Below are positions 26,959 through 36,448 of a DNA stretch of 64,000 nucleotides, piece after piece. The notes below the pieces were generated by a model, which was given only the letters and a program-made list of their open reading frames with translations, was not told where the DNA came from and searched no databases. Both the position numbers and the translations under genes were made by a program. Position 1 is the first letter of the stretch. Each line of letters begins with the position of its first letter. Origin of the DNA: Brucella intermedia LMG 3301 (GTDB lineage: Bacteria > Pseudomonadota > Alphaproteobacteria > Rhizobiales > Rhizobiaceae); NCBI RefSeq assembly GCF_000182645.1, contig NZ_ACQA01000001.1, positions 1,860,001 through 1,924,000 on the forward strand. The letters are read 5' to 3'.

Positions 26959-27702
26959 TTATCCCTGCGAGGGCGTGAAGTTCGCCACAAGCGCATGGCT
27001 GTCTCCGGGATAGGTAAAGCGCACATGCGTCACCGGCTGATCAGCGTTCCAGGTCTGGCGTTCGATCACCAGACAGGGCGAACCCAGCGGAATACCAAGC
27101 ATGCCCGCATTTTCCTGCGTGGCGGCAATTGCGCGGATGGAATGTTTTGCGCTGCTCCACGGCACGCATGAAACAAGCCAGGGGCCAGGCGAATTTTCGG
27201 CAAAGTCGGTTGACGCCGCCGTTGGAACCGCATCCAGACTGATGATGCGCTCCTCCAGGGCAAAGACGCGCTTGCCCGCAAAGTGACGGCAGACGAGTTC
27301 CACCAGCGGCGTATGGCGCGGCATATCGATATGCCTTGCGTCGGCTGGCCCGCTCAACCGCTCGCGCCTGCTCGTCAGTTCGAACCGATAGGCGACACCA
27401 AGCGCCGCCACCTCATCGCGAATATCGTGGATTTCGAGGATTGCCGCCTGCGACTGCGGAAAGGAGACGAAGCTTCCCGACCGGCGCTTGCGCTCGATCA
27501 GGCCCGCCTTGGCAAGCTGGGTCAGCGCCTTGTTCACGGTCATGCGCGAACAGCCGTACTGTTCCGTCAGTTCATGCTCGAACGGGATGCGATGGCCGGG
27601 CAGCCATTCCCCCGACAGGATGCGCGATTCGATATCGTCCAGAATACGCTGATGCAGCGAAAGCGCCGGTGTTTCCTTTGCGATCGAATCTCCGCCAGCC
27701 AT
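26959..27702 (-). CDS. hutC: histidine utilization repressor
   Basis: A 247-residue GntR-family regulator. The winged helix (about 15-80) contains HELTEQYGCSRMTVNKALTQLAKAG, and the UTRA domain (about 95-240) contains LEERIISLDAVP and PVTHVRFTYPGDSHALVANF. HutC represses hut genes until urocanate binds. It is transcribed with hutF (11 bases apart). A perfect ATGTATATACAT palindrome in the hutF/hutI divergent region is the likely operator. In Brucella HutC has also been linked to virulence-gene control; nothing in this window bears on that. Confidence 0.93.
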   Translation of the reverse strand: MAGGDSIAKETPALSLHQRILDDIESRILSGEWLPGHRIPFEHELTEQYGCSRMTVNKALTQLAKAGLIERKRRSGSFVSFPQSQAAILEIHDIRDEVAALGVAYRFELTSRRERLSGPADARHIDMPRHTPLVELVCRHFAGKRVFALEERIISLDAVPTAASTDFAENSPGPWLVSCVPWSSAKHSIRAIAATQENAGMLGIPLGSPCLVIERQTWNADQPVTHVRFTYPGDSHALVANFTPSQG

Positions 27703-27713
27703 GCCGTCTCCTG

Positions 27714-29081
27714 TCAGGCGAGTAATTCGCCTATGGTTTTCTGGAAAGCACGCTCGGCTTCATCGCGCAAGCGGTGACGCCCGCCTTCCACCTGTTTAAC
27801 GCCGCGCACCCATACATCGTTGATATGGGCGCGACCGCCGAAAATCCAGCCGTCCAGCACCGCGTCGCCTTTTGCATGCGGCAGACGCCCCGCATCAAGC
27901 GCAATGAAATCGGCTGAAGCGCCAATTTTCAGGCCATCGCCGGCGCGTCCCATGGCGATATTGCCGCCCGCAACCGCGCCATCGAACAGCGCGCGTCCGG
28001 TCGATCCTTCGTTTTCGGCCAGCACATTGCGGGCGCGATGGAACAGACGCTGCGAATATTCGAGCTGTCGCAACTCGTCGCCAATGCCGATCAGCACGTT
28101 CGAATCCGAGCCAATGCCGAACTTGCCACCGGCAGCGGCAAAGACCGTCGCGTTGAAAGTGCCGTCGCCGAGATTGGCTTCCGTCACCGGGCAGAGACCG
28201 GCAATCGCACCCGCCTCGGCCATATGCTTCGTTTCATCGTCAGTCATGTGGGTTGCATGAATGAGGCACCAGCGCGACGACAGGTCCTGATTATCGAGTA
28301 ACCATTCGACCGGGCGCTTGCCCGACCAGGCGATGCAGTCCTCGACTTCCTTCACCTGCTCGGCCACGTGGATATGCACCGGCGCATCGGGCAGAAGCTG
28401 CGTAACGACCTTGAGTTCATCCGGCGTGACGGCGCGCAAACTGTGCGGCGCAACACCCAGAACAGCGCCATCGAAACCCGCCAGCGCCTGTTTGCAGCCT
28501 TCCAGCAGTCGCGCAAAGCGCTCCGGATCGTTGATGAACCGGCGCTGGCCTTCATTGGGAGCCGCGCCGCCAAAGCTCGAATGCGCATAAAAGACCGGCA
28601 GGAGCGTCAGGCCCATACCCGCCTTTTTGGCAGCGGAGACAATACGATCCGTCATTTCAGAAAGATTGGCGTAAGGCGCGCCATCACGATCATGGTGCAG
28701 GTAATGGAATTCGCCGACGCGCGTAAATCCAGCCTCCAGCATATCGACGTAGAGGCGCAGCGCCACGGCTTCCGCCTGTTCGGGCGACATGGTGAGCGCG
28801 AATTTATACATGATCTCGCGCCAGCTCCAGAACGAATCGGCGGACGGGCCGCGCCGTTCCGCAAGTCCTGCCATGCCATATTGGAAAGCGTGGCTGTGCA
28901 GGTTCGGCATGCCCGCGATGACGACAGCATGAGGCTCATCACCCGGCTTCACGGACGAACCCGCTTCGAGCGACACGATCTTTCCATCAGCAATGCCGAT
29001 CCGCACGTCGTCGGCCCAGCCGCTCTCGAGGAGTGCCTGACCGGCATGGACAAAACGTGTTTTGAGCGTGGCATCTGACAT
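27714..29081 (-). CDS. hutF: formimidoylglutamate deiminase
   Basis: It hydrolyses N-formimidoyl-L-glutamate to N-formyl-L-glutamate and ammonia, defining the five-step histidine pathway. I set the start at the ATG at 29081 (MSDATLKTRF, 455 residues), where a strong GAGGAGAG Shine-Dalgarno sits 6-12 bases upstream; an upstream in-frame ATG at 29114 lies inside a repeat. Amidohydrolase landmarks are the metal pair in MPNLHSHAFQYG, His in VHIHVAEQ, His in LIHATHMTDDE and Asp in GIGSDSN. Together with hutG in the opposite cluster it replaces the single-step HutG/HutE route used by enterics. Confidence 0.95.
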   Translation of the reverse strand: MSDATLKTRFVHAGQALLESGWADDVRIGIADGKIVSLEAGSSVKPGDEPHAVVIAGMPNLHSHAFQYGMAGLAERRGPSADSFWSWREIMYKFALTMSPEQAEAVALRLYVDMLEAGFTRVGEFHYLHHDRDGAPYANLSEMTDRIVSAAKKAGMGLTLLPVFYAHSSFGGAAPNEGQRRFINDPERFARLLEGCKQALAGFDGAVLGVAPHSLRAVTPDELKVVTQLLPDAPVHIHVAEQVKEVEDCIAWSGKRPVEWLLDNQDLSSRWCLIHATHMTDDETKHMAEAGAIAGLCPVTEANLGDGTFNATVFAAAGGKFGIGSDSNVLIGIGDELRQLEYSQRLFHRARNVLAENEGSTGRALFDGAVAGGNIAMGRAGDGLKIGASADFIALDAGRLPHAKGDAVLDGWIFGGRAHINDVWVRGVKQVEGGRHRLRDEAERAFQKTIGELLA

Positions 29082-29110
29082 GGATAGGCTCTCCTCGGCT
29101 TCGTTCTCAT

Positions 29111-29155
29111 GCATTTCGACGCAAAGCGGTTTCCGCTTTTGGATCGAAAATGCTC
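29111..29155. repeat. short palindromic intergenic element, copy 3
   Basis: GCATTTCGACGCAAAGCGG and CCGCTTTTGGATCGAAAATGC form an imperfect hairpin. It lies in the divergent hutF/hutI region, on the hutF side of the operator palindrome. Confidence 0.7.
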
Positions 29156-29187
29156 CGGCGCATTTTTTTCTTTGCTGTTCCGGTAAT

Positions 29188-29199
29188 ATGTATATACAT
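29188..29199. promoter_or_regulatory. candidate HutC operator between hutF and hutI
   Basis: ATGTATATACAT is a perfect 12-bp palindrome in the AT-rich divergent region, 33 bases upstream of hutI. TGTATATACA-type palindromes are typical targets of GntR/HutC proteins. Confidence 0.65.
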
Positions 29200-29231
29200 T
29201 ATCTCAAAACAGGGGAAGCGAGAAAACGCTC

Positions 29232-30449
29232 ATGCTCAAGAATTCAAGCACCGTTTTCACCAACGCTCGCATTGCGACGCTGGAGGAAAATGCCGCAAAT
29301 CTCGGTTTGATCGAACGGTCGGCGCTTGCCGTCAGGGATGGCAGGATCGTCTATGTCGGCCCCGAAAGCGCGCTGCCGGGTGAATATGATTCCTTCGACA
29401 GGATAGATTGTGGCAACCGGCTCATCACGCCGGGATTGATCGACTGCCACACGCATCTTGTCCATGCAGGTAATCGCGCGCACGAGTTCGAACTGCGTCT
29501 CAACGGTGCATCCTATGAGGAAGTCGCGCGCGCTGGCGGCGGCATTGTTTCCTCGGTCAAGAACCTGCGTGCCGCCAGCGAAGACGATCTGGTGCGCGAA
29601 ACCCTGCCCCGCCTCGATGCGCTGATTGCCGAAGGCGTCACCACCGTCGAAGTCAAATCGGGTTACGGTCTCGACCGTGACAGCGAGATCAAGTCCCTGA
29701 AAGCGGCTCGCCGTCTTGGCGAAGAGCGCGACGTGGCGATCCGCACGACCTTTCTCGGCGCGCACGCCCTGCCGCCCGAAATGAACGGCGACAAGGCCGC
29801 CTATATCGATCGCGTCATCAATGACATGCTGCCCGCCATTGCCGCTGATGGACTGGCCGATGCCGTCGACGGCTTCTGCGAGGGGATCGCCTTCCTGCCT
29901 GATGAAATCGCCCGCGTGTTCGATGCGGCCAGAGCCCATGGTCTTGCCGTCAAGCTTCATGCAGACCAGCTTTCCAACCTGCATGGCGCGGCACTTGCCG
30001 CGTCCTATGGCGCGCTTTCAGCCGACCATCTGGAATATACGGACGCGGAAGGCGCTGCCGCGATGGTCAAGGCTGGAACCGTGGCCGTGCTGCTGCCCGG
30101 TGCCTATTACTTCATCCGGGAAACGCAAAAGCCGCCGGTCGATGCTTTCCGCGCCGCAGGCACCAGGATGGCGCTTGCCACCGACAACAATCCGGGCACG
30201 TCGCCGCTGACCTCGCTGCTCCTGACCATGAACATGGGCGCAACGCTCTTCCACATGACGGTGGACGAATGCATCGGAGGCGTTACCCGCGAGGCCGCAC
30301 GCGCGCTCGGCATACTCGACCGTACCGGAACGCTGGAGACCGGCAAGGACGCCGATCTCGCCATATGGGACGTCGACCGTCCGGCTGAACTTGTCTACCG
30401 CATCGGCTTCAATCCGCTCTGGAAGCGGGTGTTCAAAGGCCAGCTTTAA
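29232..30449 (+). CDS. hutI: imidazolonepropionase
   Basis: It hydrolyses 4-imidazolone-5-propanoate to N-formimidoyl-L-glutamate, the third step of histidine degradation. At 405 residues it has the normal length. The metal-binding HTH is in [16 protein letters not shown] (near 78-93), [10 protein letters not shown] (near 140) is a family signature, and HADQ and [10 protein letters not shown] complete the active site. GGGGAAGCGAG lies upstream of the ATG. It is the first gene of the rightward hut operon and lies 22 bases before hutH. Confidence 0.95.
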   Translation: MLKNSSTVFTNARIATLEENAANLGLIERSALAVRDGRIVYVGPESALPGEYDSFDRIDCGNRLITPGLIDCHTHLVHAGNRAHEFELRLNGASYEEVARAGGGIVSSVKNLRAASEDDLVRETLPRLDALIAEGVTTVEVKSGYGLDRDSEIKSLKAARRLGEERDVAIRTTFLGAHALPPEMNGDKAAYIDRVINDMLPAIAADGLADAVDGFCEGIAFLPDEIARVFDAARAHGLAVKLHADQLSNLHGAALAASYGALSADHLEYTDAEGAAAMVKAGTVAVLLPGAYYFIRETQKPPVDAFRAAGTRMALATDNNPGTSPLTSLLLTMNMGATLFHMTVDECIGGVTREAARALGILDRTGTLETGKDADLAIWDVDRPAELVYRIGFNPLWKRVFKGQL

Positions 30450-30471
30450 CTCATTTGCAATGGAGCCTTCC

Positions 30472-32007
30472 ATGACCATCATCCTCAAGCCCGGCAGCGT
30501 ATCGCTGGAAACGCTTGAAACAATCTATCGCGATGGCCTCCCCGTCCGCATCGATCCGGCCTTTCATGCCGGTGTTGAAAAAGCGGCAGCGCGCATTGCG
30601 GAAATCGCGGCAGGCGACGAGCCGGTTTACGGCATCAATACGGGCTTCGGAAAACTCGCCTCGATCCGCATCGCGGCAGGCGATGTCGCCACCTTGCAGC
30701 GCAATCTGATCCTCTCGCATTGCTGCGGCGTCGGCGAGCCGCTTTCGGAAAACATCGTGCGTCTCATCATGGCGCTGAAGCTGATTTCGCTCGGTCGCGG
30801 CGCATCCGGCGTACGGCTTGAAGTCATCACCCTCATCGAAGACATGCTGGAAAAAGGCGTGATCCCGATGATCCCCGAAAAAGGCTCCGTCGGCGCTTCC
30901 GGTGATCTGGCGCCGCTTGCGCACATGACTGCGGCCATGATCGGCGAAGGCGAAGCCTTTTATAAGGGCGAGCGCCTCTCCGGCGCAAAGGCGCTGGAAA
31001 AGGCTGGCCTGAAACCGGTCGTGCTTGCCGCCAAGGAAGGGCTGGCGCTGATCAACGGCACCCAGACTTCGACTGCGCTCGCACTCGCAGGCCTCTTCCG
31101 CGCCCATCGTGCGGCACAGACGGCGCTCATCACCGGCGCCCTTTCCACTGATGCCGCCATGGGATCGGACGCGCCTTTCCACGAGGAAATCCACACGCTG
31201 CGCGGCCATAAGGGCCAGATCGATGCCGGGCGGGCGCTGCGTGCCCTGCTCGAAGGTTCCGTCATCCGCCAGAGCCACCTTGAAGGCGACCAGCGCGTGC
31301 AGGACCCCTATTGCATTCGCTGCCAGCCACAGGTCGACGGCGCATGTCTCGACATTCTGCGGCAGGCCGCACGCACGCTTGAAATCGAAGCCAATGCCGT
31401 CACCGACAATCCGCTGGTTCTCTCGGACGGCCGCGCGGTATCGGGCGGGAATTTCCACGCCGAACCCGTTGCCTTCGCCGCCGACCAGATCGCGCTCGCA
31501 ATCTGCGAAATCGGCGCGATTTCGCAGCGCCGCATCGCTCTGCTGGTCGACCCGGCCTTGTCCTTCGGCCTTCCGGCTTTCCTCGCCCGCAAGCCCGGCC
31601 TCAATTCCGGCCTGATGATCGCCGAAGTCACTTCCGCCGCGCTGATGAGCGAGAACAAGCAGATGGCGCACCCGGCCTCGGTCGATTCCACCCCCACCTC
31701 CGCCAATCAGGAAGACCATGTGTCCATGGCCTGCCATGGCGCGCGTCGTCTTCTCCAGATGACCGCCAACCTCAATGCAATCATCGGCATCGAGGCGCTG
31801 ACCGGCGCGCTCGGCGTCGAACTGCGCGAACCGCTGACCACCAGCCCTGAGCTTGCCAGGGTGATCGCCGCATTGCGTGACCGCGTGCCGACGCTGGAAG
31901 ACGACCGCTACATGGCCGACGACCTCAGGAATGCTGCCGATCTGGTGGCCGACGGCGTGCTTGCCGGGGCGGTCTCGGGCGGCATCCTGCCAACGCTGGA
32001 GGCCTGA
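30472..32007 (+). CDS. hutH: histidine ammonia-lyase
   Basis: It eliminates ammonia from histidine to give urocanate, the inducer of hut genes. I chose the ATG at 30472 (511 residues, preceded by TGGAG) rather than the in-frame codon at 30391 inside hutI. The self-cyclising Ala-Ser-Gly that forms the MIO cofactor lies in [14 protein letters not shown] (near 140-153). [12 protein letters not shown] holds the catalytic tyrosine, and [11 protein letters not shown] and [14 protein letters not shown] are conserved. It is 2 bases from hutG. Confidence 0.96.
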   Translation: MTIILKPGSVSLETLETIYRDGLPVRIDPAFHAGVEKAAARIAEIAAGDEPVYGINTGFGKLASIRIAAGDVATLQRNLILSHCCGVGEPLSENIVRLIMALKLISLGRGASGVRLEVITLIEDMLEKGVIPMIPEKGSVGASGDLAPLAHMTAAMIGEGEAFYKGERLSGAKALEKAGLKPVVLAAKEGLALINGTQTSTALALAGLFRAHRAAQTALITGALSTDAAMGSDAPFHEEIHTLRGHKGQIDAGRALRALLEGSVIRQSHLEGDQRVQDPYCIRCQPQVDGACLDILRQAARTLEIEANAVTDNPLVLSDGRAVSGGNFHAEPVAFAADQIALAICEIGAISQRRIALLVDPALSFGLPAFLARKPGLNSGLMIAEVTSAALMSENKQMAHPASVDSTPTSANQEDHVSMACHGARRLLQMTANLNAIIGIEALTGALGVELREPLTTSPELARVIAALRDRVPTLEDDRYMADDLRNAADLVADGVLAGAVSGGILPTLEA

Positions 32008-32009
32008 TC

Positions 32010-32810
32010 ATGAGCGCCTTTGAAGTCCGGCAAGGCACGTCGCCCGTCATTCTGGGCCTTCCTCACACGGGCACGGATGTTCCCGGCGACATCTGGGCGC
32101 GCCTCAATGAAAATGGCAGGATTCTCGCCGATACCGACTGGCACATCCACCGGCTTTATGACGGTATCCTTGAAGGCGCGACCATGGTTCGCGCCACCTT
32201 CCACCGCTATTGCATCGACGCCAATCGCGACCCGGAAGGCGTCAGCCTCTATCCCGGCCAAAACACCACGACGCTGATCCCGGAAACCGACTTTGACGGG
32301 CTTTCGATCTGGAAGGACGGCGAGGCGCCGACCGAAACCGATATTGCCGATCGCATCGCCCGTTTCCACAAGCCCTATCACGACGCGCTTGCCGCCGAGA
32401 TCAGCCGTGTGAAGGCTATCCACGGCGTCGCCATCCTATATGACTGCCATTCGATCCGGTCCCACATCCCGTTCCTGTTCGAAGGCAAGCTGCCGGATTT
32501 CAACATCGGGACGGATATGGGCAAGACCTGCGCGCCCGCCATTGAGGCCGCCGCTGCCGAGATAACGGGACAGGCCGAGGGCTACACGTCGATCCTCAAT
32601 GGCCGCTTCAAGGGCGGGTGGACGACCCGCCATTACGGCAAGCCCGAAACCGGCGTGCACGCCATCCAGATGGAGCTTGCCCAGTCCACGCACCTGGCCA
32701 CAGAAGCCGTTCCCTTCGCCTATGACGAGGCCAAGGCGGACAAGCTTCGCGTACATCTCAAATCTCTTTTGCAGCAGCTGGAACAGCTGGCTCCCAAATT
32801 AATTTCCTGA
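32010..32810 (+). CDS. hutG: N-formylglutamate deformylase
   Basis: It hydrolyses N-formyl-L-glutamate to glutamate and formate, the last step of the five-step hut route. At 266 residues it is in the FGase family: [11 protein letters not shown] near the N-terminus, [12 protein letters not shown] (near 42-53), [15 protein letters not shown], and the metal-site motif [14 protein letters not shown] near 145-160. ELAQSTHLA is close to the C-terminus. It lies between hutH (2-base gap) and hutU, so it is in the operon. It is unrelated to the arginase-type HutG of enterics. Confidence 0.93.
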   Translation: MSAFEVRQGTSPVILGLPHTGTDVPGDIWARLNENGRILADTDWHIHRLYDGILEGATMVRATFHRYCIDANRDPEGVSLYPGQNTTTLIPETDFDGLSIWKDGEAPTETDIADRIARFHKPYHDALAAEISRVKAIHGVAILYDCHSIRSHIPFLFEGKLPDFNIGTDMGKTCAPAIEAAAAEITGQAEGYTSILNGRFKGGWTTRHYGKPETGVHAIQMELAQSTHLATEAVPFAYDEAKADKLRVHLKSLLQQLEQLAPKLIS

Positions 32811-32820
32811 GGAGAACATC

Positions 32821-34494
32821 ATGTCCAATCCACGCCATAACGAGCGCGAAGTGCGTGCTCCACGCGGCAGCGAACTCAATGCAAAAAGCTGGCTGACCGA
32901 AGCGCCGCTTCGCATGTTGATGAACAACCTCGACCCTGACGTGGCCGAGCGCCCGCATGAACTGGTCGTCTATGGCGGCATCGGCCGCGCAGCCCGCACA
33001 TGGGATGATTTCGACACGATCATCGCGACCCTCAAGACGCTCAACGAAGACGAAACCCTGCTGGTGCAGTCGGGCAAGCCCGTCGGCGTGTTCCGCACCC
33101 ACAAGGATGCGCCACGCGTCCTGATCGCCAATTCCAACCTCGTGCCGCATTGGGCGACCTGGGACCATTTCAACGAACTGGATAAGAAGGGTCTTGCCAT
33201 GTATGGCCAGATGACCGCCGGTTCGTGGATCTATATCGGTGCGCAGGGCATCGTTCAGGGCACCTATGAGACCTTTGTCGAAGCCGGTCGCCAGCATTAT
33301 GACGGCAACCTCAAGGGCAAGTGGATTTTGACCGGCGGTTTGGGCGGCATGGGCGGTGCCCAGCCCCTTGCAGCGGTTATGGCTGGTGCCTGCTGCCTTG
33401 CGGTCGAATGCGACGAAACCCGCGCCGATTTTCGTCTGCGCACCCGTTATGTCGATGAAAAGACCCACAGCCTCGATGAGGCTCTGGCGAAGATTGAAGC
33501 ATGGACCAAGGCTGGCGAGGCAAAGTCCATTGCGCTCATCGGCAATGCAGCCGAAATCTTCCCGGAACTCGTCAAGCGCGGCGTGAAGCCGGATATCGTC
33601 ACCGACCAGACTTCCGCTCACGATCCGGTGCACGGCTATCTGCCGATCGGCTGGTCCGTCGCCGAATGGCGCGCCAAGCAGGAAAGCGATCCAAAGGCCG
33701 TTGCCAAGGCTGCCCGCGCCTCGATGAAGGTGCAAGTTCAAGCCATGCTCGACTTCTGGAACGCAGGCATTCCAACGGTCGATTACGGCAACAATATCCG
33801 CCAGATGGCGCTGGAAGAAGGACTGGAGAACGCTTTCGATTTCCCGGGCTTCGTGCCGGCCTATATCCGCCCGCTCTTCTGCCGCGGCATCGGGCCTTTC
33901 CGCTGGGCTGCCCTTTCCGGCGACCCTGAGGATATTGCCAAGACCGACGCCAAGGTGAAGGAACTGTTGCCCGACAACAAGCACCTGCACAACTGGCTCG
34001 ACATGGCGAAGGAGCGCATCGCGTTCCAGGGCCTGCCCGCACGCATCTGCTGGGTCGGCCTCGGCGACCGTCACCGCCTTGGCCTCGCCTTCAACGAAAT
34101 GGTCAGGAACGGCGAGCTGAAAGCACCGGTCGTGATCGGTCGCGACCATCTCGACAGCGGCTCGGTTGCTTCACCGAACCGCGAGACCGAAGCGATGAAG
34201 GACGGCTCGGACGCCGTCTCCGACTGGCCGCTTCTGAACGCGCTTCTCAACACGGCCTCGGGCGCGACATGGGTGTCGCTCCATCACGGCGGCGGCGTCG
34301 GCATGGGCTTCAGCCAGCATTCCGGCATGGTCATCTGTTGCGACGGCACCGAAGATGCCGATGAGCGTATCGGTCGCGTGCTGTGGAACGACCCTGCAAC
34401 CGGGGTCATGCGCCATGCCGATGCGGGCTATGACATAGCGCTCGACTGGGCGAAGCAGCAGGGCCTGCGCCTGCCCGGCATACTCGGAAACTGA
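32821..34494 (+). CDS. hutU: urocanate hydratase
   Basis: It converts urocanate to 4-imidazolone-5-propanoate using tightly bound NAD+ as an electrophile. At 557 residues it has the standard length. The NAD-binding [18 protein letters not shown] is near 176-193, and the active-site cysteine is in [18 protein letters not shown] (near 500-517). A GAGGAGAAC Shine-Dalgarno precedes the ATG. It is the fourth gene of the hutI-H-G-U-D operon. Confidence 0.96.
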   Translation: MSNPRHNEREVRAPRGSELNAKSWLTEAPLRMLMNNLDPDVAERPHELVVYGGIGRAARTWDDFDTIIATLKTLNEDETLLVQSGKPVGVFRTHKDAPRVLIANSNLVPHWATWDHFNELDKKGLAMYGQMTAGSWIYIGAQGIVQGTYETFVEAGRQHYDGNLKGKWILTGGLGGMGGAQPLAAVMAGACCLAVECDETRADFRLRTRYVDEKTHSLDEALAKIEAWTKAGEAKSIALIGNAAEIFPELVKRGVKPDIVTDQTSAHDPVHGYLPIGWSVAEWRAKQESDPKAVAKAARASMKVQVQAMLDFWNAGIPTVDYGNNIRQMALEEGLENAFDFPGFVPAYIRPLFCRGIGPFRWAALSGDPEDIAKTDAKVKELLPDNKHLHNWLDMAKERIAFQGLPARICWVGLGDRHRLGLAFNEMVRNGELKAPVVIGRDHLDSGSVASPNRETEAMKDGSDAVSDWPLLNALLNTASGATWVSLHHGGGVGMGFSQHSGMVICCDGTEDADERIGRVLWNDPATGVMRHADAGYDIALDWAKQQGLRLPGILGN

Positions 34495-34500
34495 GGTCGA

Positions 34501-35079
34501 ATGGCGCTCACGATCCTCAAGGCCGAAAACCATCGCCGCATGCCGTGGAAAAACGGCGGCGGCGTCACGGTCGAAATCGCCATTCATCCGCAAGGCGCGT
34601 CAGTCGATGATTTCGACTGGCGCGTTTCCATGGCCACGGTGGCCAGCGATGGCCCGTTTTCCGTCTTTCCCGGTATCGACCGCACATTGTCGGTGCTGGA
34701 GGGAGACGGCATCCTGCTCGATGTCGAGGGGGAGGAAACGAAGCTCACCCGCGAAAGCGCACCGCTGGCTTTTGCCGCCGATGCGCATTCCAGCGCGCGG
34801 CTGATCGGATCGGCCATTACCGATCTCAACGTCATGACACGGCGCGGTCGCCTTGCCCATAATGTCAGGCGCCTGCCTGTCGATGGCACCACATTGAGCG
34901 TGGCCGATGGCAACCCGGCGCTTCTTTTGTGTTCCGAAGGCCCGCTCGACTTGAATTCAGGTTCCGGGGCAGTTCGCCTGGAGAAACTGGACTGCGCGGT
35001 TTTCGCAGGCGGCAACGCCGAGCCTCTGACGATCAAGGGCAAGGGAACGGCATTTCTGATCTCGATTGTTGCAATCTGA
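34501..35079 (+). CDS. hutD: HutD/Ves-family cupin protein
   Basis: A 192-residue protein of the HutD family. The N-terminal signature LKAENHRRMPWKNGGGVT is followed by FDWRVSMATVASDGPFSVFPG (near 38-58) and a bicupin-like beta fold. HutD proteins occur in hut operons and have been proposed to set an upper limit on hut gene activity by binding an intermediate; no enzyme activity is established. It begins 6 bases after hutU and is the last hut gene before a long hairpin. Confidence 0.85.
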   Translation: MALTILKAENHRRMPWKNGGGVTVEIAIHPQGASVDDFDWRVSMATVASDGPFSVFPGIDRTLSVLEGDGILLDVEGEETKLTRESAPLAFAADAHSSARLIGSAITDLNVMTRRGRLAHNVRRLPVDGTTLSVADGNPALLLCSEGPLDLNSGSGAVRLEKLDCAVFAGGNAEPLTIKGKGTAFLISIVAI

Positions 35080-35146
35080 CCAGAGCCGTTTGCAGCAGGC
35101 AGACAGGCCGCACGAAAAATATTCCCTTAAAACATTCAGTGGCATA

Positions 35147-35180
35147 TGAAAGGGCCGCGACTTGTGTCGCGGCCCTTTCA
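35147..35180 (+). terminator. 15-bp hairpin after hutD, ahead of the D-amino-acid transaminase
   Basis: TGAAAGGGCCGCGAC (35147-35161), loop TTGT, GTCGCGGCCCTTTCA (35166-35180) form a perfect 15-bp stem. No T-run follows, and the next ATG is only 18 bases away. It could stop or attenuate readthrough from hut into dat, or protect an mRNA end. Confidence 0.65.
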
Positions 35181-35198
35181 CTTCAGGATTCATCCCAC

Positions 35199-36080
35199 AT
35201 GGCCGTTTCAGCAGAAGACCTCGAAAACCGTATTGTCTACGTCAACGGTGAATATGTCCCCGCCCGCGATGCACGCATTTCCATCTTTGACCGCGGCTTT
35301 CTGTTCGGTGACGGCATCTATGAAGTGACCGCCGTGCTGGAAGGCAAGCTCGTCGACAGCGAACCGCATATGCGGCGCCTGCGCCGCTCGACCGGCGAGA
35401 TTGGCATTCCGATGCCGATGGATGAAAACGAGATCGTGGCCATCGAGCGCGAGCTGATCCGCCGCAACAATCTGACCGAAGGTCTGGTCTATCTGCAGGT
35501 GACACGCGGCGACGGGCGCGACCGCGATTTCGTGCCTGCAAAGGGCATGAAGCCATCGGTTGTCCTGTTCACGCAGGAAGCGAACCTGCTCGACAAGCCT
35601 GCGCTGAAAACCGGCGCGCGCGTGCTGTCGCTGGAAGATCTGCGCTGGAAGCGCCGGGACATCAAGACTGTCTGCCTGCTGCCGCAGGCGCTCGCCAAGG
35701 AAATCGCCAAGAATGCCGGCTGCGATGAAGCGTGGATGATCGAGGACGGCTATGTGACCGAAGGTGCGTCGTCCACCGCCTATATCGTCACACAGGATGA
35801 CGTCATCGTCACGCGCCCCAACAGCAATTCCATCCTGCCCGGCTGCACGCGCCTGTCGCTGCTGCAACTGATCGCCGAGACCGGCATGAAGCTGGAGGAG
35901 CGCCTTTTCACCATCGATGAGGCCTATGCGGCAAAGGAAGCTTTCCTCACCAGCGCAGGCACATTCGTCACGCCGATCACCGTCATTGATGAAAAGTCCG
36001 TCGGCGATGGCAAACCCGGCCCTGTCGCCCGGCGCCTGCGCGAAATCTATCTCGATCACGCCCGCCGCACGGCGATCTGA
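35199..36080 (+). CDS. dat: D-amino-acid transaminase
   Basis: A fold-type IV PLP enzyme of 293 residues that moves amino groups between D-alanine or D-glutamate and 2-oxo acids. The N-terminal half has FDRGFLFGDGIYEVTAV (near 28-44). The PLP lysine is in RRDIKTVCLLPQ (near 147), TEGASSTAYIV is the phosphate-binding region, and the C-terminus carries FLTSAGTFVTPI. Relatives include branched-chain transaminase and ADC lyase, but the motifs fit D-AAT best. It is on the same strand as hut but separated by a 119-base gap and the 15-bp hairpin. A weak AGGA precedes the ATG. Confidence 0.85.
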   Translation: MAVSAEDLENRIVYVNGEYVPARDARISIFDRGFLFGDGIYEVTAVLEGKLVDSEPHMRRLRRSTGEIGIPMPMDENEIVAIERELIRRNNLTEGLVYLQVTRGDGRDRDFVPAKGMKPSVVLFTQEANLLDKPALKTGARVLSLEDLRWKRRDIKTVCLLPQALAKEIAKNAGCDEAWMIEDGYVTEGASSTAYIVTQDDVIVTRPNSNSILPGCTRLSLLQLIAETGMKLEERLFTIDEAYAAKEAFLTSAGTFVTPITVIDEKSVGDGKPGPVARRLREIYLDHARRTAI

Positions 36081-36445
36081 GGCACGACGCACCCATTTTT
36101 CTTCGCTCCTCATCCTGAGCTTGTCGAAGGATCGAAGGGCGAGGGAAAACGCACAACGCCTGCCCTCGTCCTTCGAGGCTTCGCTCCGCTCCGCACCTCA
36201 GGATGAGGGATAAGCGTCGCGACAGACAAAGCTGCAATGATTTCCCCCAAACACAGAACCGCGCCGGAATAGCTTCCGGCGTGGTCTGGAGCTTCGCCCG
36301 CCCCCGACGGCGAAGCACCAGGCGTATTTTGGCTATGGTGAGCCGAAAATGGTGGAGTTTGAGAACCGGCGCGCAACGTACTTAAAGGTACGTGAGCACC
36401 GGAAGAGCAAAACAACGCCATTTGCAGGCCACCAGAGCCGAAATA
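36081..36445. other. convergent intergenic region filled by repeats
   Basis: There is no gene here. It holds a palindromic element at 36108-36208, a CGCCGGAA-TAGC-TTCCGGCG hairpin at 36262-36281, and the roughly 105-bp repeat copy B at 36343-36448. Convergent transcripts of dat and gguB end here. Confidence 0.8.
36108..36208. repeat. about 100-bp imperfect palindrome
   Basis: CCTCATCCTGAG (36108-36119) and CTCAGGATGAGG (36197-36208) are perfect 12-bp ends. Inside them GTCGAAGG, AGGGCGAGGG and CCCTCGTCCTTCGA continue the fold. This sequence style is common between convergent genes in alphaproteobacteria. Only one copy is in the window. Confidence 0.7.
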
Positions 36446-36448
36446 TCA
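36343..36448. repeat. about 106-bp palindromic repeat, copy B (Bru-RS-like)
   Basis: It matches copy A (6111-6214) throughout, including TTTGAGAACCGGCGCGCA, GTACGTGAGCACCGGAAG and ATTTGCAGGCC. The last triplet is the stop codon of gguB on the minus strand, exactly as copy A ends purU. Confidence 0.8.
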
